Below are positions 24,313-33,459 of a stretch of DNA of 64,000 bases, in pieces. Source of the stretch: Sutcliffiella sp. FSL R7-0096 (GTDB lineage Bacteria; Bacillota; Bacilli; Bacillales; Bacillaceae_I); NCBI RefSeq assembly GCF_038595065.1, contig NZ_CP152003.1, forward strand, positions 2,708,001 to 2,772,000, read 5' to 3'. Each line of letters opens with the position of its first letter. The first letter of the stretch is position 1. The notes beneath the pieces are model-generated. The model saw only the letters and a program-made list of their open reading frames with translations. It was not told where the DNA came from and did not search any database. The position numbers and the translations under genes are program-made.

Positions 24313-26997
24313 ATGACTGAAAAGTATCAATCAAGAGAACAAAGAAGAAAAGCAATGGAAGAAGAGAGAAATGCCAAGAACGGAACAAAGAAGAAAGGTT
24401 CCAAAAAAGGGCTTTTCAAAAAGATATTTTTATCCGCACTTATTATTGGACTTGTTGGCTTATTAACCGGTATAGGAACATTCGCTTATTATGTGCAAAG
24501 TACCCCACCTTTAGATGAAACGTTACTTAAGGTTCCTGTTCCATCAAAAGTTTATGGAATGGATGGGGAGTTAGCGGCAGAGATTGGTGGCCATGAAGCA
24601 AGGGAATATGTAGATTCAGATGATATACCAGATCTTGTGAAAGATGCTTTCCTTGCAACAGAGGATGTCCGATTTTATGAGCATAACGGAGTGGACTACC
24701 GACGACTCGCGGGGGCTGTATTGGCCAACGTGACAAGAGGATTCGGTTCCGAGGGTGGTAGTACCATCACTCAACAGCTTGTAAAACTATCTTTCCTTTC
24801 CACGGATAAAACCCTAAAACGTAAAGCACAGGAATTTTACCTAGCTTATCAATTGGAATCTCGTTTTACTAAAGACGAAATATTAGAGATGTACTTAAAC
24901 CGTATCTATTTTTCTAACTATGCTTATGGAATTTCCAATGCTGCAAATAATTATTATGGCAAAACTTTGGACGAACTTGAGTTACATGAAGCTGCCATGC
25001 TTGCAGGACTTCCTCAGAGTCCAAACAGCTATAACCCTGTAACAAATCCTGAAAATGCCGAAAAGCGACGTAATATCGTCTTAAGCCTGATGGTGAAACA
25101 TGGCAAGATTACACAGGAAGAAGCCGATGAAGCAAGAGCAACACCTGTTGATGCCACGCTCACCGACGATGTAGAAAAAACGAACTACTCCAACAAATAC
25201 AACGCTTTTATTGATCGGGTCATTGAAGAGATCTCGGATCAATTAGGCGATGTCGACCCTCAGGCGGATGGATTGGAAATTTATACTACCCTAGATGTAG
25301 ATGCACAAGAAGAAGTGGAATATATTCTGTCAGATGAAAGTGGTATTCCACACCTAGATAATGAGGACTATCAAGCTGGCATCGCTCTGATAGACACACA
25401 AAGCGGTGAGATTCGTGCAATTGGTGGCGGACGCAATCATATGAAGACAGGGACAAACTATGCCACAGACATCAAAGTCCAGCCTGCATCCGCAATCAAG
25501 CCGATACTGGATTATGCACCTGCTATCGAATATTTGGATTGGTCCACCTATCATCAGATCAATGATGAACCATACAAGTACTCATCTGGTACCGAGCTGA
25601 ACAACTGGGACAACAAACATAAAGGCTATCTAAGCATGAGACAGCATTTAGCGGACTCCCGAAATATCCCTGCACTAAAAGCCCTGCAAGAAGTTGGCCT
25701 TGACCGCGCTCGTGATTTCGCCGTTAAATTAGGGATCCCCCTAGAGGAAGAAATCAACGAAGCTTATGCGATCGGTGGATTCACAAATGGTGTGTCGCCT
25801 CTTCAAATGGCTGGAGCTTACAGCTCATTCGGTAGTGGCGGGGTTTACACGGAACCTTTTGCTGTAACCAAAGTTGTCTTCCAAGACGGTACAAGTGTCA
25901 ATTTAAATAAAGAATCAGAAGTTGTCATGAAAGACTCTACAGCGTTTATGATTACAGATATGCTGAAAACATCTGTCAGAAGCGGCTTAGCTACCGCTGC
26001 AAACGTACCTGGATTAAATATTGCCGGTAAATCAGGTACGACCAACTTTTCAAAGGATACTATCAATGAATTTGGTATTCCAAACGGCGGTGTCCCTAGT
26101 ACATGGTTTGCAGGTTACACTCCAAGCTATACTGCTGCAGTTTGGACCGGTTTCAGAAGAACAGGCGAAGACAATTATTTGCGCCCTATTGATGGTGTGA
26201 ATCAAGATCAGTACTTGTCACGGATCATCTTCAAGCAATTGATGGAGAGAATTTCCACTACAAGTGAGGATAAAGCTGACTTCCCTGTTCCTAACAGTGT
26301 CGTGCGTGTCCCAATCGAGAAGGGCTCGAATCCCCCATTAAAAGCGAGCGAGTTTACTCCTTCAGATCAGATTACGAACGAATACTTTGTTAAGGGAACA
26401 GAACCTACTCAGGTCTCAAAAGAATATGACAAGCTTCCTACCCCTACTGGCTTTACAGCTCAGTATGATGAAGAAGCAAATGTCATCAATCTAAACTGGC
26501 AGTATCCAGAAGACCGCATCGAGGGTGTAACCTTCGTCATTAACGTAGCTGTTAATGAAGGCTCCCCTCAACCATTGACGGAAACGAAAGATCTTGGATT
26601 AGTTGTAGAATCACCAGACCCTGGGGCAACATTCACATTCGAACTGATTGCCGTACAGGATGAAAACAATGAAAACAGAAGTGACGCAGCTTCTCAAACC
26701 ATTACCATTCCTGAAGCTGTAGAGGAAGAGGATGAAGATGAAAGCATCATCCCAGAAATTCCAACTCCTCCTGGTGACGGTGAAGAGCCTCCTGGGGATG
26801 GCGAAGAGCCTCCTGGTGACGGTGAAGAGCCTCCTGGAGATGGCGAAGGGCCACCCGGCGACGGCGAGGAACCTCCTGGGGATGGCGAAGAACCTCCTGG
26901 TGACGGTGAGGAAACAGACGGTACCAATACACAGAGCAACACCAACCGTAATGGACAGGGTCGTGGCAATAATAATGACTCTGACGACAACGACTAA
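24313..26997 (+). CDS. ponA: Class A penicillin-binding protein 1 (PBP1)
   Basis: 894 aa. Basic cytoplasmic start, one membrane helix (~36-60), then the GT51 glycosyltransferase with its catalytic Glu in ATEDVRFYEH and the block EGGSTITQQLVKL. The transpeptidase follows with SxxK (SAIK in QPASAIKPI), SxN (SRN) and KSGTT. A fibronectin-III-like domain (~710-800) precedes a tail of seven tandem PPGDGEE units and an Asn-rich end. It polymerises and crosslinks peptidoglycan outside the membrane; GpsB, encoded at 10 kb, is its known partner. Confidence 0.96.
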   Translation: MTEKYQSREQRRKAMEEERNAKNGTKKKGSKKGLFKKIFLSALIIGLVGLLTGIGTFAYYVQSTPPLDETLLKVPVPSKVYGMDGELAAEIGGHEAREYVDSDDIPDLVKDAFLATEDVRFYEHNGVDYRRLAGAVLANVTRGFGSEGGSTITQQLVKLSFLSTDKTLKRKAQEFYLAYQLESRFTKDEILEMYLNRIYFSNYAYGISNAANNYYGKTLDELELHEAAMLAGLPQSPNSYNPVTNPENAEKRRNIVLSLMVKHGKITQEEADEARATPVDATLTDDVEKTNYSNKYNAFIDRVIEEISDQLGDVDPQADGLEIYTTLDVDAQEEVEYILSDESGIPHLDNEDYQAGIALIDTQSGEIRAIGGGRNHMKTGTNYATDIKVQPASAIKPILDYAPAIEYLDWSTYHQINDEPYKYSSGTELNNWDNKHKGYLSMRQHLADSRNIPALKALQEVGLDRARDFAVKLGIPLEEEINEAYAIGGFTNGVSPLQMAGAYSSFGSGGVYTEPFAVTKVVFQDGTSVNLNKESEVVMKDSTAFMITDMLKTSVRSGLATAANVPGLNIAGKSGTTNFSKDTINEFGIPNGGVPSTWFAGYTPSYTAAVWTGFRRTGEDNYLRPIDGVNQDQYLSRIIFKQLMERISTTSEDKADFPVPNSVVRVPIEKGSNPPLKASEFTPSDQITNEYFVKGTEPTQVSKEYDKLPTPTGFTAQYDEEANVINLNWQYPEDRIEGVTFVINVAVNEGSPQPLTETKDLGLVVESPDPGATFTFELIAVQDENNENRSDAASQTITIPEAVEEEDEDESIIPEIPTPPGDGEEPPGDGEEPPGDGEEPPGDGEGPPGDGEEPPGDGEEPPGDGEETDGTNTQSNTNRNGQGRGNNNDSDDND
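26767..26913 (+). repeat. Seven 21-bp coding repeats (PPGDGEE) in ponA
   Basis: In-frame tandem repeats with synonymous changes between units (GGT/GGG/GGA/GGC). They give an acidic proline-rich linker outside the cell. Copy number is likely to vary between strains. Confidence 0.9.
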
Positions 26998-27007
26998 TAC
27001 AAAAGTA

Positions 27008-27035
27008 AGAGGCTACCAAATACATGGTAGCCTCT
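27008..27035. terminator. Duplicated terminator hairpin, left copy (ponA side)
   Basis: 28-nt perfect stem-loop with arms AGAGGCTACC / GGTAGCCTCT, identical to 27246-27273. It lies 11 nt after the ponA stop. Confidence 0.85.
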
Positions 27036-27245
27036 CAGTGTGTAGACAAAGCTTAAAATAATGAAATTCTCTAGTTGATCGCAGTGGAAGGAGCGAAGAC
27101 TCCTGCAGGAGGAAAGGACATGGAAGACCCCGCAGGGCGTAGCCCGAGGAGGCTTCCGGACTGCCCGCGGAAAGCGTAACTCCTGCAACGAAGATCAACT
27201 CTTCCAACAGATAACCTAACTAGTTTATAGTTTGTCAACAGTCTG
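27036..27245. mobile_element. Terminator-duplicating repeat element, 210 bp
   Basis: Begins CAGTGTGTAGACAAA and ends TTTGTCAACAGTCTG. Flanked by a perfect 28-bp duplication of the terminator shared by the convergent ponA and ypoC genes. Same orientation and nearly the same sequence as the copies at 18412 and 22321. Confidence 0.9.
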
Positions 27246-27285
27246 AGAGGCTACCAAATACATGGTAGCCTCTCAGTTTATTTTT
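27246..27285. terminator. Duplicated terminator hairpin, right copy (ypoC side)
   Basis: The stem-loop 27246-27273 is followed on the plus strand by CAGTTTATTTTT. It adjoins the end of the convergent ypoC gene. Confidence 0.8.
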
Positions 27286-27778
27286 GTAACGCTTTGCTTT
27301 TATAAAAGAGCTTGGTGCATTCTGTAAAAAGTTGTTGTAATTGAATGTAGGCATGAAACAACTCCGGTTTTTTTATGATAAAGTCAAGCCTCTCCTCTAC
27401 ATTCACTGGCTTCCACTTTAACAACTGAACGTCTCTTTTCCAATCATTTATACTTCTGACAGGCTGTCCATTGATCCAAAACTGCATTTGGAGATACCAT
27501 GCTATGGCAGGTATCATCTGATTCTTCGCTGCTTTCCGATCCCTTTTTTCATGCAGGCTGTTGAGGATGTTCTCCTTTGCTTTCCAGCTCATTAGGATTA
27601 GGGGAATACTATCACTTGTATTCTCCCAAGGTAGACCATGTGGGGCAGCCCCAAGGTAGTAGGCAATATCATATTTAAAAGGGACGTTGATGATAGCCTC
27701 CAAATCAAATGGAGTGATAGGGATGGAGTCCTGTTTGGTATAAAAGTAAGGATGGACAAACGCCTCAGGAATCTTCAT
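27278..27778 (-). CDS. ypoC: YpoC family protein
   Basis: 166 aa, ATG overlapping the nth stop by one base (TAATG), so translation is coupled to nth. Tryptophan-rich helical protein with WKAKENILNSLHEKRDRKA. Position after nth and before ponA is that of B. subtilis ypoC. Function unknown. Confidence 0.88.
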   Translation of the reverse strand: MKIPEAFVHPYFYTKQDSIPITPFDLEAIINVPFKYDIAYYLGAAPHGLPWENTSDSIPLILMSWKAKENILNSLHEKRDRKAAKNQMIPAIAWYLQMQFWINGQPVRSINDWKRDVQLLKWKPVNVEERLDFIIKKPELFHAYIQLQQLFTECTKLFYKSKALQK

Positions 27779-28431
27779 TAACCCACCTTCTTTTTCATTC
27801 TCTTCTTTCCTTCTCTACACATCTCCAGTAATGGACAACTATCACACTGAGGATTTTGGGCTTTACAATGATAACGACCAAAGAAGATAAGGCGGTGATG
27901 AGTAGCGGACCATTCTTCCATTGGAATTTTTCTCATCAGTGTTCTTTCCACTTCCAACACACTATCTTTCCATTTGCAGATCCCCAGTCGTTTGCTAACT
28001 CTTTCAACATGGGTATCCACTGCGATAGCCGGTACACCGAAGGCTACGGATACCACTACATTAGCCGTTTTTCTTCCTACTCCAGGTAATTTAACGAGTT
28101 CATCCCGCTCTCTAGGCACTTCCCCTCCATAGTCTTCAAGTAACATATGACATAGACTGCGAATGTTCTTGGCTTTGTTTCTGAAAAGACCGATGGAACG
28201 GATGTCCTGTTGCAACTCTTCCAACGAGACAGCAAGATAGTCCTCAGGTTTTTGATATTTTTCAAACAAGTTTTTTGTCACTTTGTTGACGAGTGCATCT
28301 GTACATTGGGCTGAAAGTGCTACAGCAATAACCAGCTCAAATGGATTCTTATGATTTAGTTCACAATGGGCATCTGGAAACATTTCACCCATGACCTCTA
28401 CTACCTCTTTTATTTGTTTCAGGTTTAACAT
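27778..28431 (-). CDS. nth: Endonuclease III (DNA glycosylase/AP lyase)
   Basis: 217 aa. The helix-hairpin-helix with catalytic Lys is in LPGVGRKTANVV, and the catalytic Asp follows in AVDTHVERV. The C-terminal [4Fe-4S] cluster motif is C-x6-C-x2-C-x5-C (CKAQNPQCDSCPLLEMC). It removes oxidised pyrimidines. It lies 70 nt downstream of dnaD, separated from it by a terminator. Confidence 0.96.
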   Translation of the reverse strand: MLNLKQIKEVVEVMGEMFPDAHCELNHKNPFELVIAVALSAQCTDALVNKVTKNLFEKYQKPEDYLAVSLEELQQDIRSIGLFRNKAKNIRSLCHMLLEDYGGEVPRERDELVKLPGVGRKTANVVVSVAFGVPAIAVDTHVERVSKRLGICKWKDSVLEVERTLMRKIPMEEWSATHHRLIFFGRYHCKAQNPQCDSCPLLEMCREGKKRMKKKVG

Positions 28432-28460
28432 CTGTAGGTCCTACCTTTCCCTATTGATTG

Positions 28461-28496
28461 AAAAAGGAACACGCAATTCTTTCATTACGTGTCCCC
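28461..28496 (-). terminator. Terminator of dnaD
   Basis: Stem GGgACACG / CGTGTtCC with a 14-nt loop, followed by a run of U on the minus strand. It lies in the dnaD-nth gap, so nth may depend on read-through or a weak promoter of its own. Confidence 0.7.
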
Positions 28497-28501
28497 TGTT
28501 G

Positions 28502-29203
28502 TTAATCAAGCCAGTTATAAAATGGAACCGTGTTGTTGCTCGACTTATTTGGTGGAACAGAAGTAGGCTTGTGCTGAGTCTTACGAAACTTTTTGCCATA
28601 CTCATTTGCTTGGTTGATTGTTTTTATTCCGTTCTTTTTCCATTCGAATAAAATACGATCAATATAGCGGAAATTCAATTTCCCTGATATTACCGCTTCT
28701 CTAAGCGCAGCTTTTATAATAGTTGGATCATGGTGATCTTGGTCCATCCACATATTTAATGATTCACATTCAAAGGGAGACAAAGGTCTTCCAAATTCCT
28801 GCTCAAACACCGTATACAAGTTTATTTCATGCTCATGGTACGACTGTTGAGCGGCTTGCTTGTTCTGGTCCATCATAAAGTGAATCATTTTTTCCCAGAG
28901 GGGTTGGAGAGAATAGCGTTCGTATTTGATGGAGTATTCATCCATTTCATCACTGATGGATACATACCCTTTTTGGAGTAGATGACGCAGTATTTCCATA
29001 CACTCAGTAGGGTCTATCGTCATCTTATCTGCGATTTCCATTGGGGTTGGAAAAATTATTCCGCTTTCCACAAAAGAATGTACATGTAGGAGAAGTAAAA
29101 ATTCTTTTTCATTTAGCCCAAGTTTGACATAATTATTTAATAAATATTTAGGGACGGTAAGGTTCCCTTCTTCCATAAATTCAATAAATTGCTCTTTTTT
29201 CAT
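28502..29203 (-). CDS. dnaD: Replication initiation/restart protein DnaD
   Basis: 233 aa from ATG 29201-29203 (SD AGAGGTG), matching the usual ~232 aa; a longer frame has no SD. The N-terminal winged-helix oligomerisation domain (~1-95) is followed by the DnaD/DnaB2 domain containing LYTVFEQEFGRPLSPFECE and the YIDRILFEWKKNGIKT motif. It acts in primosome assembly at oriC and at restart sites. Confidence 0.95.
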   Translation of the reverse strand: MKKEQFIEFMEEGNLTVPKYLLNNYVKLGLNEKEFLLLLHVHSFVESGIIFPTPMEIADKMTIDPTECMEILRHLLQKGYVSISDEMDEYSIKYERYSLQPLWEKMIHFMMDQNKQAAQQSYHEHEINLYTVFEQEFGRPLSPFECESLNMWMDQDHHDPTIIKAALREAVISGKLNFRYIDRILFEWKKNGIKTINQANEYGKKFRKTQHKPTSVPPNKSSNNTVPFYNWLD

Positions 29204-29339
29204 TTGAGACACCTCTCCGATAAGTATAACAAATTTATAGGACATCTTCATAGGGGAATATTTTTCAAAGCGAATTAAAAAAAGCTTTTGGTGGAGGAGG
29301 TTAATGATTGGTAAATCAAAACAACCTGGTTAGCTCAAA

Positions 29340-29548
29340 TGTCCGAAGAATTTCTATTCTTGTCCGAAGTTTTCTTGAAGTTGTCCAAAGATTTTGCATT
29401 TTTGTCCGAAGTTTTGGAAAACTTGTCCGAACCGAAAAAATCAATGTCCCAAGGCCTAGTAAAAGTTGTCCTAACAGTTCTGCCATTTGTCCAAACCTAA
29501 GCTAATTACAGCATTTTTTTGTCCGAAGGAAGAAGAAAAATGTCCGAA
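29340..29548. repeat. Phased array: ten TGTCCGAA motifs every 21 bp
   Basis: Copies (consensus TGTCCGAA, variants at positions 6-7) start at 29340, 29361, 29382, 29403, 29424, 29445, 29467, 29488, 29520 and 29541. Spacing is 21-22 bp except one 32-bp step, so all sites stay on one face of the helix. The bases between are unrelated. It fills the asnS-dnaD gap, upstream of dnaD. A 65-codon TTG-start frame (29308) has an SD but is broken by the 32-bp step and is not called as a gene. Confidence 0.85.
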
Positions 29549-29671
29549 CAATATTTTCATCATAAAAAACAGGCATTTCCTTATAAAAATTCATTATTTT
29601 TACCCAGCGAACACCAAAAACCACCTCAGCAGCTGAGGATACAATTTTGCCACCTCATACAATACCCCAAC

Positions 29672-29703
29672 AACAAAAACAGGCACCCGCAAAAACGGGT
29701 GAC
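29672..29703 (-). terminator. Terminator of asnS
   Basis: Stem CACCCG / CGGGTG followed by CCTGTTTTTG on the minus strand, 21 nt past the asnS stop. Confidence 0.8.
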
Positions 29704-29724
29704 CCATCATAATCAAAAATAATA

Positions 29725-31017
29725 TTACGGATACAAGCGGTTAAGCAACCTTGGGAATGGAATAGCTTCACGTACATGCTCTGTTCCACTGATCCATGCG
29801 ACAGTACGTTCCAAGCCAAGTCCGAAGCCTGAGTGAGGCACGGAACCGTATTGACGAAGTTCCAAGTACCATTTATAAGCATCAGATTCTAAGTTGTGCT
29901 CTTTTAATCGCTGTTTCAATAGTTCATAATCATGGATACGTTCAGATCCACCGATAATTTCGCCATAGCCTTCTGGTGCAATCAAGTCTGCACACAATAC
30001 CACGTCATCTCGCTCTGGATGTGGTTGCATGTAGAAAGGTTTAATTCCTACAGGATAGTGCGTGATGAATACAGGCATATCATAGCTCTCTGCAATCGCT
30101 GTTTCATGAGGAGCACCAAAATCGTCGCCCCATTTAATATCGTCAAAGCCCTTCTCATTCAAGAATTTAATGGCATCGTCATACGAGATTCTCGGGAATG
30201 GAGCTTGGATCTTTTCAAGCTTTGATACATCTCTGTCCAAAACTCCGAGTTCCAATTTGCAGTTCTTTACCACCGACTGAACAATGTATGAGACATATTG
30301 TTCCTGTACAACAAGGTTGTCATCGAATTCGTAGAACGCCATTTCCGGTTCGATCATCCAGAATTCGATTAAGTGGCGTCTGGTTTTGGATTTTTCCGCA
30401 CGGAATGTCGGACCAAAGGAAAATACTTTCCCTAGTGCCATCGCTGCCGCTTCCATGTAAAGTTGTCCACTTTGTGAAAGGTAGGCATCCTCATCAAAGT
30501 ACTTGGTCGCAAAAAGTTCGGAAGTCCCTTCTGGCGCACTTCCGGTCAGGATTGGCGGATCCACTTTGGAGAATCCATTATCGTTAAAGAATTCGTAAGT
30601 TGCACGAATTACTTCATTTCTGATTTTCATGATGGCATGCTGCTTTTTGGAGCGTAACCATAAATGACGGTTATCCATAAGGAATTCTGTACCGTGATTT
30701 TTAGGAGTGATAGGATAATCCACCGCTTCATGGATGACTTCCACTCCTGTAACTCCTAATTCGTATCCAAATGGAGACCTTTCATCTTCTCGCACAACAC
30801 CTGTAACATATACGGATGTTTCTTGAGTAACAGTTTTAGCTGCTTGGAATACAGACTCGTCCACTTCCGCTTTCACAACTACTCCTTGAATGAAGCCTGA
30901 ACCGTCCCTTAGTTGTAAGAAAGCGATCTTTCCGCTTGATCGTTTGTTGGCAATCCAAGCACCGATGGTTACTTCTTCTCCAACATGTTTATGTACTTCT
31001 GCTATCGTTGTTTTCAC
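29725..31017 (-). CDS. asnS: Asparaginyl-tRNA synthetase
   Basis: 430 aa, GTG start with SD GGAGGGA. The N-terminal OB-fold anticodon-binding domain (~1-100) is followed by a class II catalytic core: motif 2 region [19 protein letters not shown] and motif 3 [13 protein letters not shown]. Charges tRNA-Asn in the cytoplasm. The 5' region is too short for a T-box and shows none. Confidence 0.96.
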   Translation of the reverse strand: MKTTIAEVHKHVGEEVTIGAWIANKRSSGKIAFLQLRDGSGFIQGVVVKAEVDESVFQAAKTVTQETSVYVTGVVREDERSPFGYELGVTGVEVIHEAVDYPITPKNHGTEFLMDNRHLWLRSKKQHAIMKIRNEVIRATYEFFNDNGFSKVDPPILTGSAPEGTSELFATKYFDEDAYLSQSGQLYMEAAAMALGKVFSFGPTFRAEKSKTRRHLIEFWMIEPEMAFYEFDDNLVVQEQYVSYIVQSVVKNCKLELGVLDRDVSKLEKIQAPFPRISYDDAIKFLNEKGFDDIKWGDDFGAPHETAIAESYDMPVFITHYPVGIKPFYMQPHPERDDVVLCADLIAPEGYGEIIGGSERIHDYELLKQRLKEHNLESDAYKWYLELRQYGSVPHSGFGLGLERTVAWISGTEHVREAIPFPRLLNRLYP

Positions 31018-31079
31018 TTCTTTGTTCCCTCCAACATTGTTCTAGCTAATATATTTACACATTTATGTACATATCCTCT

Positions 31080-31108
31080 ATTATACAAGCCTGTAATATC
31101 GTAAGCAA
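31080..31108 (-). promoter_or_regulatory. asnS promoter
   Basis: On the minus strand: -35 TTGCTT (31103-31108), 17-bp spacer, consensus -10 TATAAT (31080-31085). Confidence 0.7.
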
Positions 31109-31119
31109 ACACTTTCTAA

Positions 31120-31150
31120 ACAGAGAAAGGCTAAGTAATGTTACTTAGCC
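31120..31150 (-). terminator. Terminator of aspB
   Basis: The hairpin GGCTAAGTAA / TTACTTAGCC is followed by TTTCTCTGTTT on the minus strand. It is ~230 nt from the aspB stop because a GC-rich repeat lies between. A second, weaker hairpin (GGCT..AGCC, 31371-31387) overlaps the aspB stop and may be the other half of an old duplication. Confidence 0.65.
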
Positions 31151-31187
31151 TTCCGACACCTCTAGAAGATAAGATTTGCAAATAACC

Positions 31188-31365
31188 GTTAATTTCCGAT
31201 CCAGGCGCTTCGCTTTACACGGGTGGTCCGAAAGCCTCCTTACTTCGTTGCGGGGCTTCCAGTCCCTTCCTCCCACAGGACAAGGAAGGCTCCGAAAGCG
31301 ATTCATCGGACGAAGAAAATGCGTTAGCATTTTCGAGGATCTGCGCGCCTTCCACTGCGATCAAC
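31188..31365. repeat. GC-rich repeat core, solitary copy
   Basis: Begins GTTAATTTCC and ends GATCAAC, matching the cores at 7413, 18450 and elsewhere but longer (178 bp) because of an extra ~50 bp with its own small hairpin (GAAAATGC / GCATTTTC). No clear terminal repeats. It lies between the aspB stop and the aspB terminator. Confidence 0.8.
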
Positions 31366-31377
31366 TTAAAGGCTTTG

Positions 31378-32565
31378 TTATGTAGCCTTTACTTTTGCCA
31401 TGTAGTTTGCGATTCGTTCCACGGCACTTTCGAGTAAGTCGAGGCTTGTGGCATAAGATAGTCGGACATAGTCATCCGCTCCAAAGCCGGAGCCTGGAAC
31501 AAGCGCCACTTTTTCCTCTTCCAGTAATGCTTTTACAAAGCTGTCGACATCGTCAAAACCTGCCATTTTAGCCGCTTCTATCGCTTTTGGGAAAAGATAG
31601 AAGGCTCCTTGAGGCTTAAGGCAATGGAAGCCAGGAATCTGATTCAGCTTATCAAATATGATATTCAGCCGTTCTTCAAATGCTGTTCTCATCACTTCTA
31701 CATCATCCTGTGGCCCTTGATACGCAGCAATCGTTGCATACTGTGAAATGGAGGTAGGGTTCGATGTGCTGTGGCTTGCCAGGTTCGTCATCGCACTGAT
31801 AATGGTCTGGTTACCGACTGCATATCCGATTCTCCATCCTGTCATGGAGTGTGATTTGGACACCCCATTGATTATGATTGTTTGATTTTTGAGTTCTGGA
31901 GACAGTTGGGCAATGGAGACATGCTTGTTTCCGTCATATAGAAGCTTTTCATAAATCTCATCAGAAACGATCAAGATGTCATGCTCTAGGCATACTTTCC
32001 CTAACTCCTCAAGTTCTTCTTTACTGTAAACCATTCCTGTGGGATTGCTTGGGGAGTTCAATATTACCGCTTTTGTCTTGTCCGTGATCGTTGCCTTTAG
32101 TTGTTCAGCTGTAATTTTAAATTTATTCTCTTCCTTACCTTCTACATATACAGGGACACCTTCAGCCAATTTCACCTGCTCGGGATAGCTGACCCAATAT
32201 GGAGTAGGGATGATTACTTCGTCCCCCTCATCAAGGATAACCTGGAACAACGTATAAAGAGCATGTTTAGCACCGATACATACGATTACCTCGGAAGGCT
32301 TATAAGTTAGCTCCTGATCACGCTCAAGTTTGCTGATTATTTCCTTTTTCAAAGCCGGTAATCCACCAGAAGGTGTGTATTTTGTAAATCCTTTATCCAT
32401 CGCTTCTTTGGCGGCTTCCAAAATATGAGCAGGTGTATTAAAGTCCGGCTCCCCTGCACCAAGTCCAATTACATCATGACCTGCATCCTTCAATTCCTTC
32501 GCTTTTGCCGTGATTTCCAATGTCGTTGATGGTGTTAGTGTTGATACTCGCTTGGCTAATTTCAT
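31378..32565 (-). CDS. aspB: Aspartate aminotransferase (class I PLP)
   Basis: 395 aa, SD GGGAGG 8 nt before the ATG. The PLP-binding Lys is in NGVSKSHSMTGWRIGYA; substrate-binding SPSNPTGMVY and the C-terminal Arg in YVRLSYATS are present. Interconverts aspartate and oxaloacetate. Downstream of ypmB and upstream of asnS, the conserved ypmA-ypmB-aspB-asnS order. Confidence 0.95.
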   Translation of the reverse strand: MKLAKRVSTLTPSTTLEITAKAKELKDAGHDVIGLGAGEPDFNTPAHILEAAKEAMDKGFTKYTPSGGLPALKKEIISKLERDQELTYKPSEVIVCIGAKHALYTLFQVILDEGDEVIIPTPYWVSYPEQVKLAEGVPVYVEGKEENKFKITAEQLKATITDKTKAVILNSPSNPTGMVYSKEELEELGKVCLEHDILIVSDEIYEKLLYDGNKHVSIAQLSPELKNQTIIINGVSKSHSMTGWRIGYAVGNQTIISAMTNLASHSTSNPTSISQYATIAAYQGPQDDVEVMRTAFEERLNIIFDKLNQIPGFHCLKPQGAFYLFPKAIEAAKMAGFDDVDSFVKALLEEEKVALVPGSGFGADDYVRLSYATSLDLLESAVERIANYMAKVKAT

Positions 32566-32586
32566 CTGTACTTCCTCCCACTACCA

Positions 32587-33060
32587 TTAAAAGATTATTC
32601 GTTGAAAGTATTCTCCATTTTCATATTTGATGTAATGAAGATTATATTGATCATTATTATCTTTGAACTTGATTTCCCACAGTGGCGTATTCTTTTCCAT
32701 TGCCAACATAACGGAAATGATTTCTTTTGGTTCCCTGTCTGTTTGAAGGTAATTGAGCACTTCTTGATGAGGGATGCCGTCCTGCGCCTTCGCTAAATGG
32801 ACAATTTCATTTTCCTCATTCACCCATGCAACCATCTCTTCCTTTTCCTCATTGGTACCTTGCACGATGATGTAAGAATGAGTTCCATTGTATGTTGTAA
32901 CTTCTTCCACGGTATTCAGACTTGCTTCCTGCTTTGCAATTTCTGTTGCACGCTCCATCTCCTCCTTAACAGGAGACATAGCTGTTAGGTATATACTAAT
33001 GACTTGCCACAAAATAATAATGGCAATCATGACAATGCTGAAGATAATCCACTTTTTCAT
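32587..33060 (-). CDS. ypmB: Membrane-anchored PepSY-type protein YpmB
   Basis: 157 aa: one N-terminal membrane helix (IIFSIVMIAIIILWQVISIY) and an extracytoplasmic part with PepSY-like segments around ATEIAKQEASLNTVEEV. Follows ypmA by 12 nt. Function unknown. Confidence 0.88.
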   Translation of the reverse strand: MKKWIIFSIVMIAIIILWQVISIYLTAMSPVKEEMERATEIAKQEASLNTVEEVTTYNGTHSYIIVQGTNEEKEEMVAWVNEENEIVHLAKAQDGIPHQEVLNYLQTDREPKEIISVMLAMEKNTPLWEIKFKDNNDQYNLHYIKYENGEYFQRIIF

Positions 33061-33072
33061 TTCATCACTTCT

Positions 33073-33243
33073 TTATGTACGATATATTGTAAAAACTGCT
33101 TTTTCCTGGTTCTCCTGATCAAGTGCAAGACCAAACATTAGATTTTCTCTTTTTAACGTTCTGTTCAATGTATCCACAATCTTGTACAAATCGGATGAAT
33201 TCTCCACTGTTACGGTTGATAATATTTCGATTTTGCTTTCCAT
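33073..33243 (-). CDS. ypmA: YpmA family protein (DUF4264), 56 aa
   Basis: Short frame starting MESKIEILSTVTVENSSDLY and ending TIYRT, with a strong SD AGGAGG 8 nt before the ATG. The ypmA-ypmB-aspB arrangement identifies it. Small cytoplasmic protein of unknown role. Confidence 0.88.
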   Translation of the reverse strand: MESKIEILSTVTVENSSDLYKIVDTLNRTLKRENLMFGLALDQENQEKAVFTIYRT

Positions 33244-33423
33244 CCCAAAATCCTCCTGCGTCCAAACAATTTTTGTTACTCATACTCACCCTTAGAGTCG
33301 GTTAGAATATAAGTACTGAATCACCTATAGTGTTCAAACACATTATAACAGTTTCTATTCAGTTTAGTACATTGATGTACATGAATGTATAAAATTTTAC
33401 TCCTATCCCACACCAGCTTGAGT

Positions 33424-33459
33424 GGTGAATCTTTCTAAAAGGAAGATTCACCCTTTTTT
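33424..33459. terminator. Hairpin after the ComEC-like gene
   Basis: Stem GGTGAATCTT / AAGATTCACC. The better T-run is on the plus strand, but the position is just past the minus-strand gene at 33458. Confidence 0.55.

Noticed and set aside
29308-29505. 65-codon TTG-start peptide with heptad-like repeats and an SD
   Set aside because: Its periodicity comes from the 21-bp DNA array; the 32-bp step falls outside it and codon choice follows the motif. Not called as a gene but noted as an alternative in the finding.
31018-31140. T-box leader for asnS
   Set aside because: The leader after the promoter is only about 60 nt and has no T-box consensus or specifier stem.
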